Assembly: GCA_933207985.1 (NCBI GenBank)
Contig: OW240917.1
Span: forward strand, 241,139,371 to 241,203,370
Reading direction: 5' to 3'
DNA from: Pelobates cultripes
Taxonomy: Eukaryota > Chordata > Amphibia > Anura > Pelobatidae
Length of the DNA stretch: 64,000 bases
Positions 32,601-43,983 of this stretch are shown in pieces (positions within the stretch are counted from its first letter, which is position 1; each line of letters starts with the position of its first letter). The notes below the pieces were generated by a model, which was not told where the DNA came from, ran no database searches, and worked only from the letters and a program-made list of their open reading frames with translations. The position numbers and the translations under genes are program-made.

Positions 32601-35600
32601 AACTACACCTTGATCAATAGGCTTGCAGCTGTACTAGAACTTGCATCAAGACCAGTAACATGAGGAAGAAATAATTTTCCATTGAGACTAGTTCATACAG
32701 GTTACCATCTTTATTGGCTGAAGCGACACTGATTACATAGATATACAGTCTGCATAAGACAATACCCATGATCCAGGCCTTCCTTAACCGTAATTGGGAA
32801 GCAGAGGCTAGAGCAGAAAGAATATCTGCAAAGTGCATTTCAAAACCTGTTTGATGCAGACTCTGCAGGAATCAATAATAGAAGTAATTCTTTAAAATTG
32901 CAATACCATCCAACAGCCTTACCTGCTATAGGCTTTCCTTAGCTGTATTTGGGAAGCAGAGGCTAGAGCAGACAGAATAGCTGCAACTGCATTTCAAAAC
33001 CTGTTTGATGCAAACTCTGCAGGAACCAATATTAGGAAGCACTTTCTTTAAAATTGCCATTCCAATAGTCAGTTAGCTCAAACCTGTCTTTGTAACTGAC
33101 AACATAGGACTTGGAATTTAAGACATAACATAAAATGTGCAACTATGGAGTGAAGCACAGGAAAAGTTCTGCCCCAGCTGAAAAACAGACTGCCTTTTTA
33201 GAAACTGATATCAGGTGAAACTAGTTAAGGTGGTGAGAATGTGAATTGCAACAGAGCTTTGTCTACAGCAATTGCTAAAAGCCTACTGCATGTTTTAAGA
33301 AAATAAACACTGCGGCTAGGACCCAGGCATTTAAAGAATCCATCTGCTACAACAGTATATTAACTTAACCAAAACCAGATTTTAAATATCAGCCTCCTAA
33401 GGATAATCTTCCCATAGTCATACGGGTCTTGCTCCTGTGAATATATTCCACCGGAACACTTCACTTTAATTACTGACCCTGTTGCAGCAATTAGTGATAT
33501 TGAAACCCATATTAACTAATCACTGTGTTGCAGCTATTTTGAGCCAGAAAGGAAACTTAAATTTACCAAATAGAATTATGTAAAAGTATTTTCTTATCTA
33601 ATACCCTTTATAGGCTTTACTCAAAGAATAATCTATTATGGGCCCGATCTACTAAGTGCTTACGCTTTCAAAGCACTATTTGTGTTAAGATTTTAGGAAT
33701 AATCTTTAAGTGACGAGAAGCTAAAAAATCTCCAACTTAGAAACATTTGCGCTTTTAGCTTATCCATCTTGCAGCACAGATAATTAACTTATTCAGGCTA
33801 GAGTCATTTAAGATAAAAGCAAAAAGGCTTACCTTAACCCCTAAAGGACACAACTTCTGAAATAAAAGGAAATCATGACTGAATATTTCTGTCATGTGTC
33901 CTTAATGGATTAAGGTAAGCCTTTTTGCTTTTATCTTAAATGACTCTAGCCTGAATAAATTATTATTTAAGTGCACCTGGCAACAGTTAGTTACTGCTGG
34001 GTAAATGGCCTCTCTAAGTCCTGGAAACCAAAATCTTGACCCCGGAGGGAGAGAAAAAAAAAAAAGGTATTGGTGCCTGAATTTTAAGTCGCATTACGCA
34101 TGTCCACTGTGGAAATAAACGTAACCTGTACGAGTGTTCCACCGCCAGGACTTCCCAGCTAGTGCCCAAATGCATACCATCGTCTGCCCGGCACCTGGCT
34201 TGGTATAGACGGACGTAATACAACCTGGGGAGATACAGCCGTCTGGTGTGTTATCCCTGGCCGATCTCTGAAAAATGTATTTAAAAAAAAGTAGAGCCTC
34301 CAGAGCCTCGGCCCTCTCACCATACTTCTAGGGAGAAAACCTGAACCTGACACCCTCCTCTGCCGGAGGCAGGCAAAAGAACTGGGGATGTCTTGGGTAG
34401 GAAGCAATTTATAAGGCCAAAGGTTAATTGGGGAGGTTCTTGAGAAGTTTGGGAGATTGCCTACCTGTTTTTCCCTCCAGGTGATGAAATCCCAGTTATA
34501 AAGCACTGCCTCTAATCTGAAGGGAAAAAGCAGCTTAGCTACAGAAGGTCAGATGGTCCCAGGAGAAGTGGCTATAAGCTGCTAGACTCACCTTTCTTGA
34601 AGCGTAGTTGAGCCATGTCGTACCGGCCATAGTCCCGCAAAAGTATGCACCCCCCTGGTTTCAGTAGCTTACTGAGGCGGTTTATAGCATTCTGCATCCT
34701 ACCAGCGAGAGGAAAGCAGCGTTAGTGGCAGTTAGAACAGATAGACCTTATTTATTCAACTCCAATCAACGACCCAGACAAAATGTTTACTGTAGTACAA
34801 CTTTCTATCCCAGTGTAATAGAGACCTGCTTGATAACAGGAAGACTAATGATTTAGAACAATTTGTTTTGTTAAATATACTGTGCTACAATTGGTAATCT
34901 TTGTACAGCTCCCTGGATAGGGCACTAAATAAAAGTATGATAGTGACCTGTCCTACATTCCTGAATTGCTCTAAACAGTTAAAACAGCCAGACAAAAAAA
35001 TAAAAAAATGCCCTCTAAAGGAGCAGTGTTTTGCATTGTAAGCCGTGAATTTAATTAATAGCAATTATTTTAAAACTGATCTCCGCATAATGTCTAGTAC
35101 TCAAAGTGATTTAGTCTCTGTCCAGGGCTTCTGCAATAAGCAAGACTTCTGAGCCCAGTCAGTCACTCACTTGTTTGGGAGAATGGCAGACAGGACGAAA
35201 ATCAGGACAATGACATCCAAACTCTGATCAGGCACGGGGTAGGAAGCCTCGGCGTCTGAGAGATCATGGACAAAAGCGAGGCAGCGAGAAGGATCATATT
35301 GCTTGTTACTCTGTGGAAGACAGCAACATTGCTATGATTTACCAGCAGTGTTACCACACATTAACTTGTAAGAATTCGAAAAATTTTAGAAGAATTTTAA
35401 TTTTGACAAATATTTGAATATATTACATTTCAAGACCCTCAAACTCTGAGCACAGAATGTATTCACTAAACAGTGAATTGTGGTGAAGTTTAAACCAAAT
35501 TGAAAAATTCAGACTTAAAACAGCAAAGCTGGCACATGTTTCCAAATCAGATGTTTTGACCTAAATTTTGGAATTCAATTTTCAGATCCCTACAATTCAT

Positions 35601-38600
35601 TGTTTAGTGAGTAAACCCCTGCAGTGGTAATAATCGGGAATTGAATCTGGGTTTCAAAATTCAGGCGGATATGGCCAGACTGTAAAAAACCCAAATGTCA
35701 ACTAGAATTTCAATTTGGCTCTTTTGATCTAAAATGTTAAATTCAATATTCTGGCAATTCACAAATTAGTCAAAAATCGTGTCAGACATGTTTGCTTTAT
35801 GGGCAGAATAGCCCTCAGCAAAAAATAATAATATATTAATAAAAAACACACTAAAGTACTACACTTTCAAAGTGTCTAAAATATTCAGCTCTCTTATAGA
35901 AGTATAATTATTTGACTGTAGATATTTATTGCAATTAGAATGTTCTACAGTTGACAAATGCTTTTTGTGATGCCCTAAGGCAGGCTTCCTCAAACTCCGG
36001 CCCTCCAGATGTTGCTGAACTACAACTCCCATGATTCTATGAGTGAAATAGATAGGCTGAGAATCATGGGTATTGTAGTTCAACACCATCTGGAGGGCCG
36101 GAGTTTGGGGAATCCTGCCCTAAGGTGTATTTATGAGGGTGCAGAATATTATATTATGGTCTATGGCCTTTTAGAGTATCTGATGTAGGACTCCATTGAT
36201 TTCTAGAGAACTTGGATCTAGATTTCATGGCTCCTAGAAAAATAACGTTGACACCTAGAACATGAAGAATATAATAACAGTCACACCTTATATATGTGTG
36301 CAGTGACTTTCATTAGAGAAGGTTAAAGTATCTTTTTTGGTTGGTGGTCTAACAATATAGAATAGCTTTCAACATTTGATGGTGTTTCATTGGCATTAAC
36401 ACTCATCTGTTATGAGAAATTCTCCAATTTGGAGGAAAAGACCTAACTGTTATCCTCTACAGACGCAGATCCCGAGAGAGACTGTCTATTTCTCCAGATC
36501 TGACATTAGTAGTTATGGTGCCAGAAGTGCCCTGGCGCTGTCCCACAGTAAGTTATGTAAAACCATTTTAGTATGGTTTGACTACTCACCTGTGTCCAGC
36601 AGGCACCCGCACCACATAGGCTCTCCTCCAGCAGGAGTCGTTGAATGCCAGTTTAGACTAATAGAGGATGGATGGATCATTGGTTGAGTGTCAGTTCAGC
36701 ACTCTCAGCCATCGCTTTCCTGCCTCTGTCCTGCTTTGCGCTCAAGTGACACTCAAGCTACTGAAGACTCTATGTGGTGTGGGTGACTAGCAGGACCTAG
36801 GTAAGTTGTCAAATTGTGCTAAAATGGTTTGAAATCTTACCACGAGACTACAGCAGCGACTCCAGGGACAACATTCACTACAGTGTGCTGTAGTAGTTAT
36901 GGTTCTTGAGGTTTTCCTTTAAATAGTGATCTTGGAGCAGAATTAAGATCCCAATCAATATATCATAATAACCATTCTAAGTCACAGTCCAGAATTTTAC
37001 TGTGGATGCCTGGTAGATTGTCCAAGTTTAAGCAGCCAGCCCTTTCCAAGCAGCTTTGTGACCCTGTTCTCCTTCCCTTTGGACCATTGAGGACCAAACC
37101 GGTCTCCACCACAGAAAAAACAGCCCTTCTGATGACAAAGTGTGGGAGACCTCAGGCAATTTAGGAAGATTTTATTTTATAATTAATTTGATATGTTGTG
37201 GCTTTCTGCCCTAGATTTGCTGACAGAGGCCTTGATTTAAAATATTGGGATAAGATTTTACAAGGATTTAAATATTTTTGGATAAAAAGTTTAAAATGAT
37301 CTTTTTTACATATTAAAATAAAATGATATGTAGAAAGGTGGTTTTCTTGCATTGATAAAAACATGTGATTGTTATTTCACGGATGCATCTTACTAAACAA
37401 GCTATAAAGGCTGACAAAAAAAAAAAAAATCCCCAAAAAAACACATCTACAATGAATAAGGATTTGCTGTTCAAATCATGTTCGGTCAATTTGTGTCAAT
37501 GTAGAAAGTAGCTAATGGGACACTGTAAGCACCCAGACCACTTCAGCTCATAGAGGTGGTCTGGGTGCGGTGTCCCTTTTGCACTTACTGCTGCAGTATA
37601 AAACAGTGCAGCTCTAAGTCTGCCCTTAGTAGATGTCTACCAACAGTCACTAGAGGGCTTCTGGAATTGAAACTGATTTTTGGTCCATTATCTAACACTG
37701 GACGGACCTCCAGCATCAGATTTTTCCCCATAGGAAAGCATTAAATAATGCTTTCATTTGGGGAAATCCTAATGCGAGCGCGGTCATTGCCGTACTTTCG
37801 GCTTAGGTCTCTCCCGCCAGCTGATGTTGGCGGGGGAGGAGTTTGGGCGGAGCCTGACCCAGTGCCGAATGACTACGGCACTGAATTCAGCTAAGTGACT
37901 GAAGAAGTTTTAACCCTTCAGTGCCGAAGGGAGGGAGGGAGGGAGGGAGGGAGGGGGAAGCACCTTAGAAATCTATAGTGCCAGGAAAACGGCCTTTTCT
38001 TGCTTGCAGCATTATTCAAATATGAATTGACTTCCCTAATGGTAAACCCTGATTAGTGGTAGAGGTCAGCCAACAGTCTGGATATACAGTGCAAAAAAAA
38101 AAAAAAAAAAAAATTTAAAATAAGCTGGTGTTTTTTCTGACCGAGTCTGGAATAAAACTTCAGAAACAGAGTTCATGAGATAAAAAAAAAAAAATTTCTC
38201 GAAAAATTCCCTGTATGTTCTGCACAGCCCAGTCTGTTTTCCAAACTGTGTGTTCACGTCAGCCCAAGAATAAGAAACAGCTGCTAGTATAAAACGACAC
38301 ACGCATATTTTAGAACAGTCCTTTTTATCACATATCAGACACTGGTTATGTCCTCCTACCTTCACAAGCTCAACAGCAGTACTGGAGAAGTCACAGCAAT
38401 AGACAAAAAGGCCAGGGTCACTGGTAGAGAGAGAAAAATCCCATTACACAACCGTCACCCTCACAAATATAAAATTACACTATTAGGGGGACCCATTCTA
38501 GCTGTTTGTGTTTTAAGGTTTTAATTTCCCGGACTACATCAGGTCACCACTGTTTATACAATATATATCATTGATGTTAATTTAAACAACATGAAATTAC

Positions 38601-41600
38601 CCTGTTTTGATGCAAAATATAAGTGGTTTTCTAAGCTGCATATACAAAACCTGAACACGGGTTAAATGTCTAGTTCCCTTAGTTAAAGACCAGAGAAAAT
38701 TGGATCCTGCTGGACATATGGCAATGAGTAAATACCAAGCGATAAAATCTTATGACAAAAAAAAATAAAAAAAATAAAAAATAAAAAATAAAACCCACCC
38801 ACACTTCAGTTAAAAAGATAATTTTTAAAAATGGGTAAAAATAATAAAAATCTAGCAATCCAGTTAATATGGGCAGCTACCATTATGCTCAGTCAGTCAG
38901 CTGTTGTATGAAACTTTTAGAAAGTTCAAACTTGCCTAATCTGCTGAGTTAAAGTTAAACCAGATTTTAGTATTGCAAATATTTCTAACTACCACACTGT
39001 GCAAAAATGGAGATCGGATTGCAGTGCAGACAACTGAATGCATTTCCTGATCTTTCTGTAACATCCAGTGTAAAAAAACTTACGTATTGTTCTGTAGAAT
39101 TGGAAAAACTGTGTTCCCTACGCCGCAGCCCACCTGACAGTAGATAGAAGAGATATAAAAGATCTAAAATTAGAATCTGCATTATCAGAGGTAAAGACCT
39201 GAACTATTCACGTGTTCCACAAGGATGCAGTTAGTTGCTGAAGCGTGGCACGGAAAATAAAAAGGCACTGAACCATTAAAAAAGCATAATTCTTGAGATT
39301 GTGTTAAGTGATCTGTGCATTGCTATCCAGGCAAATAAAAAGTGTTCAAATCATAACGCCTAACAGCACCAAATCTAATCTAACCGAGCCTGGAGGAGGG
39401 GAAGAAATGAGGACATATCAGGAGAGAATGCTTTGAACAGGGAGGGGGGGAGGGAGAGGGGAGAGAAATATTGCTGGGGAATAGTGATGTCCGAACGGTT
39501 CGCCGCGGAATGCTAACATATGACCCTGTACCTCACAGTCAGCAGACACATTCCAGCCAAACAGCAGCAGACCCTCCCACCTCCTGGACAGCTCACTAAG
39601 AATGCAGCTTCAAAATGGATGCTGTCCAGGAGGTGGGAGGCAATGTCTGCTGCTGATTGGCTGGAATGTGTCTGCTGACTGTGAGGTACAGGGTCATATG
39701 TTTGCCATCCGCAGCGAACCGTTCGGGACATCACTACTGGGGAATAAAAGATAAGAATGTTGTGGCGAAAGTGAAGAAAAGAAAAACAAAGTTGTCACAA
39801 AATTAGAAAATGTTGTAGACAAAAGAGAGAATGTCACACTGGAAGGAAGGGAAAAAAAAAGTGTTGAAACCTTGAGTAACAGCAGGTGATATTACAATAA
39901 AGTAACACAAAATGTATGATCTTTGTCTTCAATTACCTCCAAGATGCGGTAGGTAGAAGAAGCTCCTGGGTACGCATCCCCCGCATCTTCTCTAATCCCA
40001 AGGCCTGTGAAAGTCTTAGCTAGGGAACCTTGTACGTCATCACGCAGTTCAGTGTTTGTTTCTGTTACGGCATCTGTACCGTCAGGAGCGCTGACTTGTG
40101 AATACAATTCTGGAAACTCTGTAAACAGCCAGTGTCTGTCTTTGAAGAATTTATTTTCGTGAATATTGTAGAAATCGTCCCAAAAGCTGCTGGCCTTATT
40201 TTCATATTCCTCTGAAAAGAAATCGTCATACTTTTTTTAGCTGTACCTTTAAATCTGTGAAATCAGTGATCGATTACTGAATAGCTATGGCTGCAGAAAA
40301 TCTATTACAATATTGATAATGCTATTAATATATAGGGTGAACTCGTTTTATAGAGGCTTTGGAAATGTTGACTGTAAGCCGTCAACTTACACTAAAACGG
40401 TTTGACTACTAACTATGGCACCTGGGCACTCCTGGTACCATAACCACTACAGCTTGATGTAAAGCCTATGGTGTTTGAAGTATTCCTTTAAATCTCCGTG
40501 ATCAGGCTTTTATGTCGAGTAATTACACACACATTCTACTGAAATGTTAAGGGCCTTTGTACTGAAGACAAAAAAAAGTAATACTTCACCATAACTGAGA
40601 TATTGCCACATTAATTATAAAACTGGATTGAAGAGTATATTTCTGGGATAAAGAATACTGTATTTTTACTCAGCACCTTTTAGAAAACACAGACACACAC
40701 AAAATACCTTGCTTATCAGACGGCACGGGCTGGCAACTGTTTTCTTCAACTTTCTTTTTAGCTACAGATTCCTGATCTGCAGTCCATTGCACATTGTCCC
40801 TTAGAAGGAAATTTTAGAATTTAGCATAGTGGTCAGTTTGTGATTACAATGAATTATGGTCTAGGAGACTGTGCACCCTATGGGGTATAACTTAGTTCCC
40901 TTCACCTTGCAACCCATGTGGTGAACGGAGGGGCAGGGGCCCCTTGTAGGAACCCAAAGTGGTATGACTGATGTCCAGGAAGGCTCCACGTTCTTAATCT
41001 TCCCCCCACCCCTCTTTTTTTTTTTAATGTGCAAACAAGGAAAGCCGATAAGTCCACTTTATGTAGTTTGGAGGCAACCAGTTAATGAGAAAAAAGAAAA
41101 ACCAGCCTGTAATATAGAGTGCAGTACAGGGAACAGGGAGAGTTCTGACACCAGCAGAGGGTACTTTATACCATACCTTTCTGATTACTAATGAGAAATA
41201 TGTTGGAATGTAATTAGATTCTAAAAGTTATTCACTATTTTAGTGAATTAGAACTTAATGGCAACAAGCAGGCAAAACTAGCTCAGCTGTGATTATAGCT
41301 GAACTGGGGAATTTTTCCTAAATCCATTCTTTTAGATTCAGTTTTGCCATTCTGATTTAAACCACTGAAATTCTGTGTTTAGCAAATAACCCTGCAAAGT
41401 GAGCATTGTTGGGGATTGAAGGTGAATTTCCAATTTTAATCCACAATAGCAGTAAATAAAACATAACCGACTTGGAGAAATGTTCCCATTCCAGCTATTT
41501 TGGCCTACAATTTGAAATTACTTTTAATTCACAATTTAGCATTTATCTCTGTAACACAGGGGTGCCCAAAAAGTAGATCCCCAGATGTTTTAAAAACTAC

Positions 41601-42098
41601 AGGTTCCATGATGCTTTGCAAAGCATCAAGGGAGTTGTAGTCCCACATGTGGGGATGTACATTTTAGGCACCCCTGCTATAAACAGATCCCCAATGGCTT
41701 AGCAATAGGTAAAACCCCAGATGTTGCAGAATTTTAACTACCATGATGCTTTGCCAGGCTTTACAATGACAGAGCATCATGGGAGTTGTAGTTCTACAAC
41801 ATCTGAGAATCTACCTTTTGGGCAGCCCTGCTATAACAGATCCCTAATGGCTTAGCAATAGGTAAATTCCTCAGATGCTGCAGAACTACAACTACCATGA
41901 TGCTTTGCCAGGCTTTACAATGACAGAGCATCATGGGAGTTGTAGTTGTACAATGGCCTATGTATCTCTGTGTAACCCTGACCCCCATGATACTTTCCAT
42001 CAGAGCTATGTCCGCTCTCCTCACCAGGCATTGTGCTGGAAAACCCGGCTCGGGTCGCTCAGGTGCCGGTTCCCGAACTGAGGCCGCTTCCCCTCCAT
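29466..42098 (-). CDS. mettl2: METTL2, tRNA 3-methylcytidine methyltransferase (nine coding exons)
   Basis: The protein is a class I SAM-dependent methyltransferase that makes 3-methylcytidine at position 32 of cytosolic tRNA-Thr and tRNA-Arg; the mammalian enzyme works on tRNA-Arg with DALRD3. Exons, 5' to 3': 42098-42025, 40799-40708, 40211-39937, 39133-39084, 38420-38360, 35310-35171, 34698-34592, 30329-30264, 29632-29466. All introns are GT-AG and the phases sum to 1032 nt (343 residues plus stop). Residues 1-25 ([20 protein letters not shown]...) are the conserved N-terminus. The SAM loop VGCGVGN is at 148-154 and the acidic YCCDFS at 171-176. [12 protein letters not shown] follows, and the C-terminus is [16 protein letters not shown] plus a short tail. 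Human METTL2 is about 378 residues; the difference is mostly in the linker around 105-140. No disrupting lesion was seen. Confidence 0.96.
30264..30329 (-). CDS. mettl2: METTL2 coding exon 8
   Basis: Encodes [20 protein letters not shown], the conserved [12 protein letters not shown] motif. The acceptor is CTACAG, the donor GTAAGT. Confidence 0.95.
32776..33065. repeat. Direct duplication, period about 155 bp, in METTL2 intron 7
   Basis: gggaagcagaggctagagca and gcatttcaaaacctgtttga occur in both halves, the second half starting near 32931. The copies differ at several positions and small indels, so the duplication is not recent. Confidence 0.75.
33788..33962. repeat. Near-perfect 175-bp palindrome in METTL2 intron 7
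   Basis: The left arm (33788-33836) has aggctagagtcatttaagat and agcaaaaaggcttacc. The right arm (33912-33962) is its inverse complement with almost no differences. The centre (about 33836-33911) resembles a small frog MITE (cctaaaggacacaacttctg ... atgtgtccttaa). The arms are much more alike than typical old repeats here. Confidence 0.8.
34592..34698 (-). CDS. mettl2: METTL2 coding exon 7
   Basis: Encodes [20 protein letters not shown] and [15 protein letters not shown]. The post-motif [15 protein letters not shown] is diagnostic for the METTL2/6/8 family. The acceptor is GGTAG, the donor GTGAGT. Confidence 0.95.
35171..35310 (-). CDS. mettl2: METTL2 coding exon 6
   Basis: Encodes [15 protein letters not shown], then a loop and [18 protein letters not shown], a core strand and helix of the methyltransferase fold. 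The acceptor is TTCCACAG, the donor GTGAGT. Confidence 0.95.
35361..35790. repeat. attcactaaac-type palindromic repeat, METTL2 intron 5
   Basis: attcactaaacagtgaattg near 35460 and aattcattgtttagtgagta near 35587 form inverted partners, with aaaccaaattg and caaatcagatgttttgacc words between. Related copies occur near 25500, 41280-41540, 57140-57330 and 58260-58360. Confidence 0.55.
35981..36117. repeat. hAT-type MITE, 137 bp, METTL2 intron 5
   Basis: CCCTAAGG flanks it exactly at 35973-35980 and 36118-36125, an 8-bp target duplication. The termini are imperfect inverted repeats (caggcttcctcaaactccgg / ccggagtttggggaatcctg), and the whole element folds as one hairpin around the actacaactcccatgattct block. 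Confidence 0.85.
36480..36924. repeat. T2-like MITE, METTL2 intron 5
   Basis: tagttatggtgccagaagtg near 36510 and ctgtagtagttatggttctt near 36890 are T2-like terminal words in inverted relation; the right end reads gttttcctttaa. No coding content. Confidence 0.5.
37516..38000. repeat. T2-like MITE with GGGA microsatellite, METTL2 intron 5
   Basis: It begins atgggacactgtaagcaccc, followed by the accacttcagctcatagagg / ctgggtgcggtgtccc hairpin. It ends near atctatagtgccaggaaaac. A gggagggagggaggga tract lies at 37928-37955. Confidence 0.6.
38360..38420 (-). CDS. mettl2: METTL2 coding exon 5
   Basis: Encodes [20 protein letters not shown]; the Asp of CCDFS is expected to bind the SAM ribose. 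The acceptor is ACCAG, the donor GTAGGA. Confidence 0.95.
39084..39133 (-). CDS. mettl2: METTL2 coding exon 4
   Basis: A 50-nt exon encoding [16 protein letters not shown], motif I of the SAM-binding site. The acceptor is GTCAG, the donor GTAAGT. Confidence 0.95.
39482..39736. repeat. hAT-type MITE, 255 bp, METTL2 intron 3
   Basis: CTGGGGAA flanks it exactly at 39474-39481 and 39737-39744. The ends are TAGTGATGTCC and GGACATCACTA, and nearly the whole element is an inverted repeat (aacatatgaccctgtacctc / gaggtacagggtcatatgtt). Transcribed within the intron it could form a long hairpin. Confidence 0.88.
39937..40211 (-). CDS. mettl2: METTL2 coding exon 3
   Basis: It encodes [20 protein letters not shown] and FTEFPEL, the conserved m3C-methyltransferase N-terminal block. 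A variable acidic linker follows, then STYRILEV leading into the SAM-binding fold. The acceptor is TTTTCAG, the donor GTAATT, phase 0 at the end. Confidence 0.95.
40394..40490. repeat. Short T2-like MITE fragment, METTL2 intron 2
   Basis: aactatggcacctgggcact, the ggtaccataaccactacagc block and the right end gaagtattcctttaa are T2-family words. Only about 100 bp remain. Confidence 0.45.
40708..40799 (-). CDS. mettl2: METTL2 coding exon 2
   Basis: It encodes the rest of Trp25 and [20 protein letters not shown], then a variable Ser/Pro stretch. The acceptor is CTAAG with a weak pyrimidine tract, the donor GTATTT. The DNV-W motif follows NAW exactly as in other METTL2 proteins. Confidence 0.9.
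41557..41965. repeat. Clustered and partly tandem MITE copies, METTL2 intron 1
   Basis: A first hairpin (41557-41682) runs from caggggtgcccaaaaagtag to taggcacccctgc. Two tandem related units follow (about 41685-41835 and 41836-41965). Each has agatccc-aatggcttagcaa, a catgatgctttgccaggctt block and agcatcatgggagttgtagt. The unit repeat is about 150 bp. Confidence 0.7.
42025..42098 (-). CDS. mettl2: METTL2 coding exon 1
   Basis: It holds the start codon at 42098-42096 (G at -3 and +4) and 24 codons plus two bases, ending SRVFQHNAW with the Trp codon split. The donor is GTGAGG. This ATG was chosen because the conserved METTL2 N-terminus follows at once; the longer upstream frame is promoter DNA. 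Confidence 0.93.
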
Positions 42099-42300
42099 AC
42101 CGGAAGCGGAAGCTGGCGTTGCCGCGGAGATGGAGAACGCGCAAGGAACCAGCCAATCGGAGAGCGTCAAGGGGCGGGTCCAGTGTGGGACCAGCCAATC
42201 ATAGACCGAGCTCCGCCTTCCCAGGAAGTGGCTAAGCCTGGAGCCCCCACGTGTGAACACAGAGGACATTAAGCTCTGGTCTCCGGAATGATGGCGCTGA
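42099..42300 (-). promoter_or_regulatory. mettl2: METTL2 promoter region
   Basis: Directly upstream of the METTL2 ATG are tandem ETS-type motifs (ccggaagcggaagc, 42100-42113). CCAAT boxes follow at 42153-42157 and 42195-42199, with GGGCGG (Sp1-like) at 42172-42177. There is no TATA box. ETS and NF-Y sites within 100 bp of the start codon suggest a short 5' UTR and housekeeping expression. Confidence 0.6.
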
Positions 42301-42816
42301 GCTGTGACAGGGACATAAAAAAATCATATTAATCTCCACACAAACAGTGCATTAAACAGCATGTCAGATATAAAGTACTATGGTATAATTATGTATTTAT
42401 AATCATTAATTAAATAATAATTATTATTAATTTTCTAATTCTGAATGATTAATGTGTTCCACTGCCCTTATTTCTATCATTTGCAATTAAATATAAAGCA
42501 AAAAAAATCATGAACAACATTTCTCTCTCTATGCATTTTATCCTATATTTATTCTCTGTTTAATGAGGGTACTGTTAATTCCCTGGGATAAATAAATGAT
42601 CTGTTATGTCCTCCAGCACAGAGATATGTACATAACACTGTAACTGGGACATTCTTCTATCTAGAGTGACAGCTGACAATTATTTTAAATGCCTACCTGT
42701 CTTTGGCTGTGGAGGAACTCGAATTCCAATGGGGTTTGCAGAAAACCATTGGATTTTTCACAGAGGAGGTGCTTGTTTGAGGCTGGAGCATGCAGGAAGG
42801 GGAGGAGACACATTAA

Positions 42817-43287
42817 AGGGACACCGTAGGCACTGTATTTGCTTCATCTCATTAAACTGGTTATAGTGTATGGAGTTCCCTGGTGCCATTATTTCTTTCA
42901 GCCTTAAACAGTTTTTAATGTTGTAATGTTTTAATGCTAAACAAGAGACCCCGGCAGTCCATCCCCTCTGTGCTGCTTTGGCTAATAAGGAAGTTTTCCC
43001 CTGAGCAGCAAGAGGCAGCTGTGATTGGCTGAGAGTGTCAGCTGACTGCTTTTAACCTGTCAGAGTTCCAACTGACGGTATGAATGGGTATGACAACAAG
43101 GAAGTGTGTAATCTCTGCCTTAGCTACACATACAGAAGGGGCCGGACTGTGGGTGGCCAGGGACTCTTATTTTGTGGCATACTGCACAAACATTGTGCAA
43201 CACTGAATGGAGGGACTGTGCCAGGGCACTCCAGGCACTATAACCAATTCAAAGAGACAAAGTGGTTATAGTGACTACAGTGTCCCT
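42817..43287. repeat. Complete T2/Kolobok-like MITE, 471 bp
   Basis: TTAA lies at 42813-42816 and 43288-43291. The termini are AGGGACACCGTAGGCACTGT and, inverted, AGGGACACTGTAGTCACTAT. The copy at 3789-4191 matches it until the Ty3/Gypsy insertion. It lies about 0.7 kb upstream of METTL2. Confidence 0.85.
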
Positions 43288-43559
43288 TTAAGAGAGCTTA
43301 GCTGACATGGGAGGAGGGAAGAGGCAATGCTTGTGCAAGGTGGCAGCTTTAAATTAGTCTTCGGATTTACAATTACAGTGATGTATACAGCACCAACATA
43401 TTCCGCAGCGCTGTACAACAGGAACAAGACAAACATTTAATTCTAAAAAAACGTGTATGACATACCGGAGCAGTAAATGTAGGGTCCCAGCCCAAACGCG
43501 ATCGCAATCACATGATTTTGCTATTTCATGATGAAAAGTCATGATTTCATGAAAGACAC

Positions 43560-43983
43560 TGTAAGGATATGAAATAGATAAACTCTTTTTGCTTTATATG
43601 CTTTAAAATAATGTTTGAAATAATTATGCTGACCTTGGCAGATGTAACTGGTAACATGCTATGAGAAGCCTCCCTTCTACAGGATGTATGACCTCGCTCG
43701 ACCTTAGGATGTTCCTGTCCCGTCTTTATTCAAATGCTTATCTTTTTAATGTCAGACAAGTATGTACTATTAACTATAAGGAAGAGATAAATCTCGCTGC
43801 TTGCGTGACAAACTGTGTATAAATGCTAGCCCTGAAAATACACTCATTTGAGAATCTTGTTAAAGCACATTTGTGGTGTCCGTGTCTTTATTGCTAACAA
43901 TGATTCTCCAACAATATTGATTATGGTGACTGGAGAATCGAGAATCGAGGGGAGTTGAGTCCAGAACAGCATTAACCCTTTCA
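43560..43983 (+). mobile_element. Solo LTR, 424 bp, inside the DIRS terminal region
   Basis: It starts TGTAAGG and ends CTTTCA. GACAC occurs at 43555-43559 and 43984-43988, an exact 5-bp target duplication. A tgtataaatgc promoter-like box lies near 43817. Sequence on both sides continues the DIRS repeat (agacacggaggctcatattg, seen uninterrupted near 44632). It is unrelated to family A. Confidence 0.75.

Larger units (their letters stand above)
30388..34518. repeat. Large inverted repeat pair bounding most of METTL2 intron 7
   Basis: About 140-150 bp at 30388-30540 is the inverse complement of 34380-34518. Shared blocks include the gatttcatcacctggaggga, caatctcccaaac and attaacctttggcctta words. 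A further direct piece of the same sequence lies at 30640-30705. The arms may be the ends of one 4.1-kb element or two separate insertions. No transposase was recognised between them. Confidence 0.65.

Noticed and set aside
42021..42269. Longer METTL2 N-terminus from the upstream frame.
   Set aside because: The extra 57 residues cover the CCAAT and ETS promoter motifs and match no METTL2 protein; the conserved start is the ATG at 42098.
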